Source: Pontibacter deserti (GTDB lineage: Bacteria > Bacteroidota > Bacteroidia > Cytophagales > Hymenobacteraceae). Taken from it: 64,000 nucleotides of DNA. Where the stretch lies: assembly GCF_023630255.1 (NCBI RefSeq), contig NZ_JALPRS010000001.1:372001-436000 (forward strand). Direction: 5' to 3'. The notes under the pieces are model-generated. The model saw nothing but the letters and a program-made list of their open reading frames with translations, did not search any database and was not told the origin of the DNA. A program made the translations under genes and the position numbers. Below are positions 54,630 to 63,918 of the stretch, piece after piece (the first letter of the stretch is position 1; every line of letters begins with the position of its first letter).

Positions 54630-55475
54630 TTAATTAAATCTGATTTTCACTTTTTCTTTCACATACCAGTCGTTACCCTGCTTGTGTACCACACCAGGGG
54701 TAAGTTGGCTTATGTTATTAAAACTGGTATAAAATGCGTTATCAAAGGCGCAGGCAGGTTTCAGAACTGTATCAGAGTAACTCCTTAATATATCATATTC
54801 CTCCGTAGTTGGCTCTAAGTAGAGCTTACCTACCGATGGTTCAGCAACAGCATATTCTATGCGATACACATAGCGGAATCTTTTTTCCTGAATTGCGTTA
54901 GTTTCCGAAAACACACGATCATCATAAGGTCCATCAAAAAACAGTGAGCTATTCTTGGGTAAGGCAGGTTTCGGCGTTATAGGCTCCTGCGCTTTAGGTT
55001 CAGGTGTCTTTGATTGGGGGTGTATCACTTCAGTTTGTATTGTTAGCTTTTCCTTTTCTCGTAATTGAGAAAGTTCAAGCTCTAGGTGAATAACTCTCTG
55101 TTTATAGGACTCCTTTATCTGTTCTAGCTTATCATAGCGTGCTTCAAGCTTTTCATACTTGTACTTGAAAGTACTTAAACTATATGACTCATTATTTGAA
55201 GTACTTTCTATCTTTCTTATACTCAAAGGTATTTCGTCTTCATTTTTAGACATATTAATTCTCTCATAATCATTAAATAGTCTATAAGCTAAAATAGAGT
55301 TGACTACAATAGCAACAAGTAAAATGACAGCGAAAATCAAATTCAGTAACCAACTAACAAGTCCTATTTTTATCCCTAAAACCAGCAGCAAAAAGATAAC
55401 TAAGCTACCTATAATTACTGTAATAGTCTGACTCTGTAGAGAGCCAGACTTACTTTTGCTTTTACGCTTTGCCAT
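54630..55475 (-). CDS. Coiled-coil inner-membrane protein, unknown family
   Basis: 281 residues. Basic start (MAKRKSKSKSGS), two membrane helices (about 15-36, 38-66), a coiled coil (about 100-145; KYEKLEARYDKLEQIKESYK), a Pro/Lys linker and a C-terminal beta-rich domain (about 180-281; FDGPYDDRVF ... GNDWYVKEKVKIRFN). The first 14 bases overlap the upstream actin-like gene, so it is translationally coupled. It may tether the ATPase to the membrane (inference). Confidence 0.75.
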   Translation of the reverse strand: MAKRKSKSKSGSLQSQTITVIIGSLVIFLLLVLGIKIGLVSWLLNLIFAVILLVAIVVNSILAYRLFNDYERINMSKNEDEIPLSIRKIESTSNNESYSLSTFKYKYEKLEARYDKLEQIKESYKQRVIHLELELSQLREKEKLTIQTEVIHPQSKTPEPKAQEPITPKPALPKNSSLFFDGPYDDRVFSETNAIQEKRFRYVYRIEYAVAEPSVGKLYLEPTTEEYDILRSYSDTVLKPACAFDNAFYTSFNNISQLTPGVVHKQGNDWYVKEKVKIRFN

Positions 55476-58400
55476 CTATAGAATCTTTTGCAAGTTTATT
55501 CAATAAGCCAACCAAGGGATAAAAGAAGAGCGTTTCTTCAACAGCTGTCACATCATCGCTGTCAAGTTCTTTCTGTTTCTCGCCTAATCCGCGCATTAAG
55601 TAATTCATCAAATCATGATCACCATTCTCAATTACTTCATCGATAACATTAAGGGATGTTTGACTTACATCGAACTTGTTTTTAAAATTGATTTCCTTAT
55701 GTAACTCCAAGAAGAGCTCTAAGAAGTGCAGTACTTCATCTACTACGCCTTGAACGTGTTCGTCCGATTTGCTTAAATCCCGGTAAGAGTACTTAAGTGC
55801 ATTACTTGATGTATCATAGGGTCTTAGCAGACCAATTTCAAGAGTACTTCCAAGTGACACAACAGTCAAATCTTCTAGGCTAATGCCATCGTAAGCACTA
55901 GTGTATAATCCACCCTTAGCTGTAATTTCTTTAGGGTTGGGTTCAATCTTTATTTCAGTTTTTACCTTACTCTGCTCACCAGATACCTTCTCAAATATTT
56001 TGTTGAATAGCAACGATAGATTTGTTTGATTACTAGTATTATCGGCTATAAAAGCTGTTTTAGAGCCAGACCCGCTAAGTAATAATATTGATGGCTTATC
56101 AAAACCAGCAGCGTGCATCACCTTAGACATGTGATAGAATACTGCACTGTAGTAAAGTAAGAAAACTAGTTTTAAGTCCTGGTCATTAGCTAACTCTGTA
56201 GCAAAATCTATTTTAACATTATTTTGTGTTAATGTTTTGTTATTAGTTAAGCTAAACAAAAAGTTAATAATGTCTTCGGAGTTTCTGCTAACAGATAGTT
56301 GCTCAAGCACATTGTACAAGTTGTCGGAATTTGATTTTACAAGTTCACGATACTTATCCAAATGCTTCTTAAGGAAACCATTTGTAGCCATGCTGCCGCC
56401 ATAACCATCTCCAAAGATTGCATTTCCAGCAAACTTAAAAGAAGTTAGGAGTTGAGGCCTATCTTCCTTATAAACAACCAAATCAGCAGTACCACCGCCA
56501 ATATCCAATGATGCTACAGGCAATGAATGAGCTGTAACACCTGCTTCGTTATTGTAGAAATAGAAAGGAGCGAGGCTTTCAGGTAGACTGTTCATAGCTT
56601 CTACAACTCTAAATCCAAATATCTCCTGTACTTTACCGCGCCATACCTGTCCTAAAGCATTGATCTTATTTTCGCCCATACTGGATGGGTAGAACCAGGT
56701 AATCTTAGTTTCTTCTAAATTACCATCGTTTAACAATACTTTGTTTCGAAGCAGTATAAGGATGTGCTCAATATAGTGTTCTAGCTGCTTTCTGTTTTCG
56801 TTGTCGTTATAGTTACTCCACTTTATGTTAGTTTTATGATTTAAGTGTGGCTGAATCTGGGATTTCTCGAAATCAAAGGCAATGTTATAGTGGTTGTAAG
56901 TATATGTACCATGATTAACATTGACATTCTTATTGTAAAGAACAACTGTACGCATCGGCAATTTATAGTCATTCGAACCATCATTTATTGTCTCTGGCAA
57001 TAACTCATGACTGAATTGGAAATAAAACTGCCTAACCAGTGCAGATTTTTCATTCGGATCAAAAGAATAGGCTATCTGTGATTCCTCTTTTTCTACCTTA
57101 AATGGTCTGCTGTCTCTTTCGTTTTGCTTTTTATATTCTATATGAGTGTTTGAAGTACCAAAATCGATTGCAAAACTAAATTGGTTGTTTCCAGATTCGT
57201 ACTTCTTAAATTCAGGAATAAGGAAACCATGCATGCTGGCATCTACTTGTAGCTGTACATAGTCAAAGTTATCTTGCACTACATAGTATTGAGACGATGC
57301 CCCCTTATTTAAGCGCGTGTTATTAAATTTGGCATCGACTCTAAATCCATTAGAATCATAAAGTTGTAAATCAACATTTCGAGAAGGCATACCATTCACA
57401 ATACCAATTCTATAATCTTTGTGTGAAAAGTCACCCTTAACAAGTGGTGTAATTGCTAATGCCAAATCAGCATCAACCAAAATACCATCATGCTCGCCTA
57501 AACCTGACATACCGCCAATGTTCGTAACTGTAGATGGTCTTTTATAAATCTTGCTATACGTGATTTTATTAACACCTCTGCTCCCCGTAATTGGAATATG
57601 AAGTCTTACTTCAACCGACTGTTTCTGCTCTATAATTTCTATAAGCTTTTGGCTAGTCAGCTCTTCTTTAGTAAAATATTCAAAGAAAGTAGGTTTAATG
57701 GGCAATAGATAGTTTTTGCCAAGCGTGTAGAATTTGTTGCTATTTAATTGGTAAGGCACTTTTATGAGGTGATCTTCCAAAAAGTCAGCCTGCGTCAGGT
57801 AAGGATACTGATCCCTTACGTGCGGTAGACGGCGTAACTCTATTGGCGTATCATCGCGGCGCGGAGCAGGTGTAGCAGGGTTCCATTTTTCAACAGTATA
57901 GGTAAGTTCGAAATTGAAACGCTCTACCGGCAGAACTAATGGCGATAAGAGCTTTCCGTTTACCTCAATCTGCTTAGGACTTGCAATGGCGAAGTCGCTC
58001 TGTATACTCTCTGGATTGGCACTATACTTATAAAGTGGCAGATCAGATAAAGCATGCACTGTATCGCCAGCGTTGCCTCTAATATGTAGGTACTGTAATC
58101 CTGAAAAATAATCGTTGACATCTAATGTGTTAAGCACATTAAACAAGTCTTTATTTTCCTTTGAAAGTTTTTTTACTGTAAGGTCAATATACTGGTATAG
58201 CTCCTTAAAGGTCCTGGCAAAATTGTCCTTTTTGGATAGAGCATACATATATTTGATGTATTTCGGCTCACGCTGGTACAATGGCAAGTAATGATCATCT
58301 AACATGATGTCATTTCCAAACCGGATGTCTACATGTAATTTGTCGTTGTCAGGTTTACTATCGTTGTATGGTGCTGCAAAAAACAACGTAGTAGGAGATA

Positions 58401-58872
58401 CTCCACCAATTACATGGTGATTATATTTTAGGATATAGAAATTATCAACTTTGTCAAAGTTAAACTGTATATCCTGACTGATAAACAATTCTAGCGTTTC
58501 GGCTAACGCTTTATGCTCTGGATGAGTTGAAGCTTTAAGGGTGTTAAGTTGATCCCATTTGTTCCAGGCAATTAACTCTAAGTCATCACTGTTGATGTCA
58601 TAATTAAATAGTATTTGCCCAATATCTAAAGCATCAGACACTAGTTTATGGTGATAGGTGTTGCCATCTATACCATTAACATTAACGAAGTGAAAAGCTG
58701 ACCTCACCAGATCCATTCTTGCAAAAGGAGATGGAATAGAAGTTGGAAGGATATTAACTTGGTTATCGTTATCTTTTATTGTCTGTACAATGTTGCCACC
58801 TGGCTCTAATGATGGAAACCAATCTGACTCAGTTGGACCGGCATTATGGATGCGGAATACTTTCTTGCTCAT
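55462..58872 (-). CDS. Giant protein with actin/Hsp70-type ATPase domain
   Basis: 1136 residues, no signal peptide. Residues 1-560 form a unique region, beta-rich in places (VRLHIPITGSRG). The ATPase domain begins at FAIDFGTSNTHIEYK (phosphate-1 loop, D570), has the connect region around 690, ASLDIGGGTADLVVYK (phosphate-2, D790) and SILLLSGSGSKTAF (adenosine motif, about 930). These are the diagnostic motifs of the actin/Hsp70/StbA superfamily, and all key residues are present. The large N-terminal addition is not one I know. It stands between the tubulin-like protein and the membrane components, and is probably an ATP-driven filament or switch. Confidence 0.85.
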   Translation of the reverse strand: MSKKVFRIHNAGPTESDWFPSLEPGGNIVQTIKDNDNQVNILPTSIPSPFARMDLVRSAFHFVNVNGIDGNTYHHKLVSDALDIGQILFNYDINSDDLELIAWNKWDQLNTLKASTHPEHKALAETLELFISQDIQFNFDKVDNFYILKYNHHVIGGVSPTTLFFAAPYNDSKPDNDKLHVDIRFGNDIMLDDHYLPLYQREPKYIKYMYALSKKDNFARTFKELYQYIDLTVKKLSKENKDLFNVLNTLDVNDYFSGLQYLHIRGNAGDTVHALSDLPLYKYSANPESIQSDFAIASPKQIEVNGKLLSPLVLPVERFNFELTYTVEKWNPATPAPRRDDTPIELRRLPHVRDQYPYLTQADFLEDHLIKVPYQLNSNKFYTLGKNYLLPIKPTFFEYFTKEELTSQKLIEIIEQKQSVEVRLHIPITGSRGVNKITYSKIYKRPSTVTNIGGMSGLGEHDGILVDADLALAITPLVKGDFSHKDYRIGIVNGMPSRNVDLQLYDSNGFRVDAKFNNTRLNKGASSQYYVVQDNFDYVQLQVDASMHGFLIPEFKKYESGNNQFSFAIDFGTSNTHIEYKKQNERDSRPFKVEKEESQIAYSFDPNEKSALVRQFYFQFSHELLPETINDGSNDYKLPMRTVVLYNKNVNVNHGTYTYNHYNIAFDFEKSQIQPHLNHKTNIKWSNYNDNENRKQLEHYIEHILILLRNKVLLNDGNLEETKITWFYPSSMGENKINALGQVWRGKVQEIFGFRVVEAMNSLPESLAPFYFYNNEAGVTAHSLPVASLDIGGGTADLVVYKEDRPQLLTSFKFAGNAIFGDGYGGSMATNGFLKKHLDKYRELVKSNSDNLYNVLEQLSVSRNSEDIINFLFSLTNNKTLTQNNVKIDFATELANDQDLKLVFLLYYSAVFYHMSKVMHAAGFDKPSILLLSGSGSKTAFIADNTSNQTNLSLLFNKIFEKVSGEQSKVKTEIKIEPNPKEITAKGGLYTSAYDGISLEDLTVVSLGSTLEIGLLRPYDTSSNALKYSYRDLSKSDEHVQGVVDEVLHFLELFLELHKEINFKNKFDVSQTSLNVIDEVIENGDHDLMNYLMRGLGEKQKELDSDDVTAVEETLFFYPLVGLLNKLAKDSIDGKA

Positions 58873-58888
58873 AGCTGGATATACTATT

Positions 58889-60373
58889 TTAGATACCTAT
58901 TTTTTCTATCAATACCTCTGCTGTCGCATCGTAGAAGCTTTTGACGAATTTCGTTTCATTTGGCAAAGCAGTGTAGCGGGTATAAGTTTTTGAAACTCTA
59001 TCTTCCACTAATGTTAGCTTTGCATCTTTTTTAAACATAAGTTTCTTTTTCGGCTCATACCCTTCGATAAGTTCCAAAGCATTATCAAAGTCAACACTGT
59101 GGTTAAATGGCTTAAATGAAGGGGTGTTATCTTCTAACTCGTTTAGCCATTCATCATAATTTTGTATGAACTTGTTGAAAGAGTTCGTGTAGTAGTAAGA
59201 TTTAAAAAAAGATTTTGGTACACCTCTGTGTTTCTCTTCTAACCATATAGTGGAAGCACTCATTGCCTTAGGCAAACCTAATTTTAGGTACTTAGAGAAA
59301 AGCGAAAGTTGAGCTAATGGTTTAGTCAAATAAGTAAATGATTCATAACCTAAAGATTTAAAAGTTAGGCTTACATCTTTACTCTCAATTCCAAACTCTT
59401 TATAGGTAGGGTTATCTGCTTGGCCGTTTGTTGTAGATAAGTTGTTAGCTTCTGCTGCAAAGTTTAGTATAGCTAAAGCACCTGCTAATTCAACAAAGTG
59501 GGCGTTGTTTTTCTGTTTATCTTTCCCATCAAAGTTGTCATACATACCGCCATCTTCGTCTCCTATATAATAAAAACTGTTAAGGCGTTTATCAGCTACA
59601 ATAGTTCGTTCATAATACGCTAAGGCTGCTTTTGACTTACCAAGAAATGAAGATGAGTCTATCTCACTTCCTGTTGCTTCTCCGGATTTTAATTTAAAAT
59701 AGGGTAGAACAGTCAGTGCACCAATAACCGCATTTCTAACTTGGAAGGTCTTACCATCTGCTGCATTCATTTCTCTTAAGTTTTTAAGAAGTAGGGGGAA
59801 GCCTGATGCTCCGGTTCCTCCGAAAATTGAGCTGATGATGAAGATGCGGTCGTTGTTACCGAAACTATCTAAAAACTGTGTAAACTCTTCACTTTGTGTG
59901 AACTGATTTAGTACTACACTGCCAATATTCGGATTGCCTTTGAAGCCAACATCCATGTCTGCAGCCAGGTTATGGGCTGAGAATAATAGGTCTATAAAAG
60001 CTTTACTATTGTTATCTAAGCTATTATAGCCTATATAGTCCCGGAATTTCTGACTGTGTGTACCATTTATTTCAAATTTAAAATTATCAGAAATATCTGT
60101 CTGGCTTGCTCCTGTTAATTGAGAGAGTGTTTTGATCTTAACATTAAAGAACCCGCTTTCCTCATTTTCAAAAGGTTTTTTTATCTCCTGATATTTGGTT
60201 AGCATATCTGCTGTACGGTTCATGTCTCCATTTGCAGAGTCCGGATCAATGATGATTGGAACAACAGTATCAATACTGTCATCTAATTTAACACCAGCTG
60301 CCAGCATCATTGTAAATGCACGTAAGACCCTTGAACCGGTGCCACCAATACCGAATATGTAAAGTTTTGCCAT
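58889..60373 (-). CDS. Tubulin/FtsZ-superfamily GTPase-like protein
   Basis: 494 residues, cytoplasmic. The N-terminus MAKLYIFGIGGTGSRVLRAF carries the first nucleotide loop (G10-G11-T12-G13-S14). RIFIISSIFGGTGASGFPLLLKNLR carries the tubulin signature-like loop (G185-G-T-G-A-S-G191) corresponding to GGGTGSG of FtsZ/tubulin. This fits the 'tubulin-like' families near FtsZ described by Makarova and Koonin next to vWA and OmpA proteins. The C-terminal part (about 300-494) is family-specific. Polymerisation is possible but unproven. 16 bases upstream of the actin-like gene. Confidence 0.85.
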   Translation of the reverse strand: MAKLYIFGIGGTGSRVLRAFTMMLAAGVKLDDSIDTVVPIIIDPDSANGDMNRTADMLTKYQEIKKPFENEESGFFNVKIKTLSQLTGASQTDISDNFKFEINGTHSQKFRDYIGYNSLDNNSKAFIDLLFSAHNLAADMDVGFKGNPNIGSVVLNQFTQSEEFTQFLDSFGNNDRIFIISSIFGGTGASGFPLLLKNLREMNAADGKTFQVRNAVIGALTVLPYFKLKSGEATGSEIDSSSFLGKSKAALAYYERTIVADKRLNSFYYIGDEDGGMYDNFDGKDKQKNNAHFVELAGALAILNFAAEANNLSTTNGQADNPTYKEFGIESKDVSLTFKSLGYESFTYLTKPLAQLSLFSKYLKLGLPKAMSASTIWLEEKHRGVPKSFFKSYYYTNSFNKFIQNYDEWLNELEDNTPSFKPFNHSVDFDNALELIEGYEPKKKLMFKKDAKLTLVEDRVSKTYTRYTALPNETKFVKSFYDATAEVLIEKIGI

Positions 60374-60380
60374 AGCTTAA

Positions 60381-60803
60381 TTAGAATTTTAAAGGGAAAG
60401 GGTTAGCCTTATTTTTAGTACTACCAATGCGTATAATAAAGCTTGAAAGGACTGAGAAAATAAATGCGTAAAATGCAGTAATGAGTGACATGTTCAGAAT
60501 GAATGATTCTGTATCAGGGTACGCGCTGTTATCAACAAATTGAATTAGTGTATTAGTTAAATAAGAATACCCTATAACAGCTGCTATAATAGCGGAAATG
60601 ATGACTATAAATATCCATTGGTACCATCTACCATAAGTGGGGTTCCAGGCATAGTAGAAAAGTGACATGAAAATAAGTGAGCTGAGAATAATTATAGCCC
60701 CTAAATATGTGTATCCACTATAGTTGTGTGAATCAAATAGAAAGATTGAAAATTCATCATGGTATTCAAACCAATCATAAAGCATGGCAAAAAAGCTGTT
60801 CAT
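60381..60803 (-). CDS. Small inner-membrane protein, 140 residues
   Basis: Three membrane helices (about 32-53, 62-85, 105-128) with a polar N-terminus (MNSFFAMLYDWFEYHDEF). No domain recognised. It sits one base after the vWA lipoprotein gene and 7 bases before the tubulin-like gene, so it is firmly part of the operon. Confidence 0.75.
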   Translation of the reverse strand: MNSFFAMLYDWFEYHDEFSIFLFDSHNYSGYTYLGAIIILSSLIFMSLFYYAWNPTYGRWYQWIFIVIISAIIAAVIGYSYLTNTLIQFVDNSAYPDTESFILNMSLITAFYAFIFSVLSSFIIRIGSTKNKANPFPLKF

Positions 60804-60804
60804 A

Positions 60805-62163
60805 TTATTGTTGGATGTTTAATGGTATATTTATGTAATGCTGTGTGTTGGAAACTTTATTATAAGCTCTGTCTATAGCTCCGACCAAGTAATTAAATCC
60901 AAGCGTTGTTTTCTCATCTCCTTTAATTTTTGTGTCATCTAAAGTGTGCGTTTGACCTATCCAAGTAGGAAGCTGTTTTTTCAAAGCTAATTTTAAGCTA
61001 CCGTAGGGATTCTTGGTGGTTTGAAGCGTAATGAGATGAGAATATTGGTTATTAGCCAATTTGTTTTTCTGTGTAGGAGTAAGTTTACTAACTTCTTGGA
61101 CATTAGATATGACGTAATCTGAATTATCCAGAATCTCATAATTTGCTTTATTCAGCAAGTAGCTTTTTTGTACAGGTAGATTAGATAGATTAACCCCTAT
61201 TGTAAACTGAAAGTCTTTTGACCTTCTGTCTTTTTCTGCATTTGTAATATGGCTAGGTCTCAGATTAGGGTTTTGGTGTGACCTAAAAGTACCCTTATTC
61301 ATTAACCCAGGAATAATTTGATACCTGACATTTTTATTCGCTGTAGTATTAAAAACAAAATGATTTTGGTATCCTGGTAAATTGCTAAAATTCAATGCAT
61401 TTTGTATAGTTGCTATGCTGCCAGCAGAGCCAAAAAGCCAAATGTAATAAGGACGTTTCTGGTCAATATTTATACCCTTGCCTTGTACAGGATAATAGTT
61501 TCCTTTAAACTGAGAATTTAATTTAATTAATACTGTTTGAAGATTTTTATCTTTCTTCAATCGGTTCTCAAAATGCTTTGCTGTAAAATTTGACTCTGAT
61601 TCAAGTTGTCCCAGTACACTAGTTGGGCTCCCTTTTACAGAGTATATGCCATCTGTAACTAAAATTCCAACATCCTGACGGTTTGTACTATCAAGAACCG
61701 TTTTTAAGATAAGGTTAAGGTCGCTAGTATTTATATTTCCTTTATTTATACCAGCTTCTGTTAAGGATGAAGTAACCTTCTCAGGTTTTGATACAAACTT
61801 ATGAAGAGCCGTATTAATTAGATAGGCATTAAAGCTTTTGTAATTAGTTTCGCTTAAAAGTCTAGAAATTGCAGTTTTTATCTCATAATGTTCAGAGATA
61901 TAACCATTCATGCTGCCGGAATTTTCGAAGAAAAACCGAAGCTTGTTTATCGCTGATGCTTGTACAGCTGGCTCAGCTATAGATGTTTCGTCAGGAGTAG
62001 GAGTAATGTTAGTATCTGTTACCTTGACTTCTGATTCAATACCTTCATCTATTTGCTTTTGTCCAGCATTTGTTTCTGCTTCTTGTCTGGCTTTATCACG
62101 AGGGCTTTCACAAGCCATCCACGATAAGCTAGCTACAAGTATGTAGTGAGGTATTCTTGTCAT
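60805..62163 (-). CDS. vWA-like lipoprotein
   Basis: 452 residues from the ATG at 62163. The frame is open to 62280, but MTRIPHYILVASLSWMACESP is a clear lipoprotein signal (C18). An acidic, Pro/Thr-rich linker (about 20-70) leads to a vWA fold: KLRFFFENSGSMNGY, in which the MIDAS D-x-S-x-S reads E80-x-S82-x-S84, and VGILVTDGIYS with the third-site Asp. The C-terminal part (about 250-452) is unknown. It lies on the periplasmic side, in contrast to the cytoplasmic TerY-type protein. First gene of the tight operon. Confidence 0.78.
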   Translation of the reverse strand: MTRIPHYILVASLSWMACESPRDKARQEAETNAGQKQIDEGIESEVKVTDTNITPTPDETSIAEPAVQASAINKLRFFFENSGSMNGYISEHYEIKTAISRLLSETNYKSFNAYLINTALHKFVSKPEKVTSSLTEAGINKGNINTSDLNLILKTVLDSTNRQDVGILVTDGIYSVKGSPTSVLGQLESESNFTAKHFENRLKKDKNLQTVLIKLNSQFKGNYYPVQGKGINIDQKRPYYIWLFGSAGSIATIQNALNFSNLPGYQNHFVFNTTANKNVRYQIIPGLMNKGTFRSHQNPNLRPSHITNAEKDRRSKDFQFTIGVNLSNLPVQKSYLLNKANYEILDNSDYVISNVQEVSKLTPTQKNKLANNQYSHLITLQTTKNPYGSLKLALKKQLPTWIGQTHTLDDTKIKGDEKTTLGFNYLVGAIDRAYNKVSNTQHYINIPLNIQQ

Positions 62164-62583
62164 ACAATTTGTTTTCTTTGAGATATTTTTAAAATCATTT
62201 TCTATTGGCGCTGTAAATAGGTACCAATAAATAAGTTCTTTATTAGTTTTGGCAGGTGCTTTGATATGCTGCAAAACCATGTTTTGCCCACTTTATAAGT
62301 AAGTGTGGGTTTCTGATTTTGCACAGGCAAATCATAATGTGATAGGCTTGTGTATTCAGGTAATCAGGAGTAGAATAAGTTAATACCGGAATTGTATAGA
62401 TTACATACCAGTTTGAAACAAATATAGAGATAATATATAAGAACCGGAATATTCAAATATTAAATATTGGGTAGTTTAATGCTGCAGAAATATGAACTAA
62501 GTAGAACCTCCTTGCCATAAACAATAGTGGGAGATCTCATGATTTTCTAATTACAAGATGACTATTGTTTACCTTGATTACTT
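62164..62583. other. Leader region of the minus-strand operon
   Basis: About 420 bases, AT-rich, with no coding frame I trust. It should hold the operon promoter, yet I cannot place a TTTG/TAnnTTTG pair on the minus strand with confidence. No strong hairpin after the upstream gene, so read-through from it is possible. Confidence 0.45.
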
Positions 62584-63918
62584 TTATTTCATTTCAGCGC
62601 GACCACCATGCTTCTCAAGCAGGTATAACATCCTGGAAATCTCAAATCGAACCCAGTCTTGCAATTCTGCTTTCTTTCTAGCTTCATCTTCGCTTAAACC
62701 GTCATGCCTATGGTTTAAGTAGAAGTAGTAGTGTTGGCTTATATGGTGAAAAGTCCCATTAAGTCCGCTTCTCATGAACATTACTTGCTGTTGATCATAG
62801 CGTCTTTTATCAATAACTTCATCAACAATGTAGAATGCTTCCTTCATTATTTCAGGCTTACCATTTGCCCCTAACGTAAGCGGCTTGTATACTTTAAAGT
62901 AATGCTGACGCAATTCCAAGGTGCTACCGGTTTTGTCTTTCAGAGAAATCACAACTGGGACATCGATCAAATTTTGCTGCCGGCTTTTGTTAAAATAATT
63001 TAGTACCGACTTCCCTTGGCTACCATACTCACGGATAAGAGCTGCCAGTGTATCGAAGTCAAACCCCAAAGTAATGGGGGAAGGCTTGCAGCACTCATAT
63101 AATTGGCCTGTTACTGTGACTGCTGAATCTTCACTAAAAATGATTTCTTCAATTTCGATCAGGTCAGATAGAATAATATAGTCTGGCTCAAAATCAACAG
63201 GCTCTGGCCTGGCTATTGAAAAGAGATCAGCATCTTGCCTGCTTAAGTTATGCTCATCTAAATCTTTAAAGCTAACAACTCTTGCCATTTCCAAAGGATG
63301 AGGCATTGACTCATCGTCTTCATTGTTCAAACTGATTAGTAAATCAAAATTTGATGGATCTAAGTAGTTGTCAAAGAACTTCAGATAGGGACTTAGCTGC
63401 TTATATACCTTAGTTTTGCGAAAGGTGCGCGGAAATTGATTCTTTAGAGATGCCGCTTCTCCATAACAGTCTAATCTTTTAAGGGCACTTAACTCTGCTA
63501 ATACATCTTCAGGGCTTGCGAAATCAAGAATAACATCATACAAGAAGATGGTATACTCGTGAGTAGGCTGACCCAGTTCTGGTAAAATATCAAATGCGCT
63601 ACGATTCTGTTTCTTGGCAGCCATTAACTGCTCGAGATCAGATTGCACCGGAGAATGCAGGAATCGTTCTGCTGCTGCCTGCAGGTGCTCCAGAGTCTGC
63701 TGTAAATTCTTTTCAGAAAGTTTGGTTTTATTTACAAGCTTCCAAAGTATGGTCTTGTTCTTATTGGATAATGGAAGACCAAATTTTTTAAGGATCACTT
63801 CTTCAATACCAATTAATTCTTCAAACAGATCTCCATCTACTTCTAGGCCGCCTATATGATCAAGCTTCTTGTATAAGTGATAATAGGCAGTTAGCCTACT
63901 TATAATGTCAGTTTTCAT
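62584..63918 (-). CDS. Hypothetical protein, 444 residues, upstream of the operon
   Basis: Soluble, no signal peptide or membrane helix. The N-terminal half is helical (MKTDIISRLTAYYHLYKKLDHIGG ... LSEKNLQQTLEHLQAAAERF), the middle is acidic (NNEDDESMPHPLE; DLIEIEEIIFSEDS) and the C-terminal half mixed, ending in a helix (EDEARKKAELQDWVRFEISRMLYLLEKHG). I recognise no family. Same strand as the operon and similar base composition, but separated by a long leader. Function unknown. Confidence 0.7.
   Translation of the reverse strand: MKTDIISRLTAYYHLYKKLDHIGGLEVDGDLFEELIGIEEVILKKFGLPLSNKNKTILWKLVNKTKLSEKNLQQTLEHLQAAAERFLHSPVQSDLEQLMAAKKQNRSAFDILPELGQPTHEYTIFLYDVILDFASPEDVLAELSALKRLDCYGEAASLKNQFPRTFRKTKVYKQLSPYLKFFDNYLDPSNFDLLISLNNEDDESMPHPLEMARVVSFKDLDEHNLSRQDADLFSIARPEPVDFEPDYIILSDLIEIEEIIFSEDSAVTVTGQLYECCKPSPITLGFDFDTLAALIREYGSQGKSVLNYFNKSRQQNLIDVPVVISLKDKTGSTLELRQHYFKVYKPLTLGANGKPEIMKEAFYIVDEVIDKRRYDQQQVMFMRSGLNGTFHHISQHYYFYLNHRHDGLSEDEARKKAELQDWVRFEISRMLYLLEKHGGRAEMK

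Noticed and set aside
44436..62163. Calling the right-hand operon Zorya
   Set aside because: Only the motor pair resembles ZorA/ZorB; no helicase (ZorD) or EH-domain protein (ZorC, ZorE nuclease) is present.
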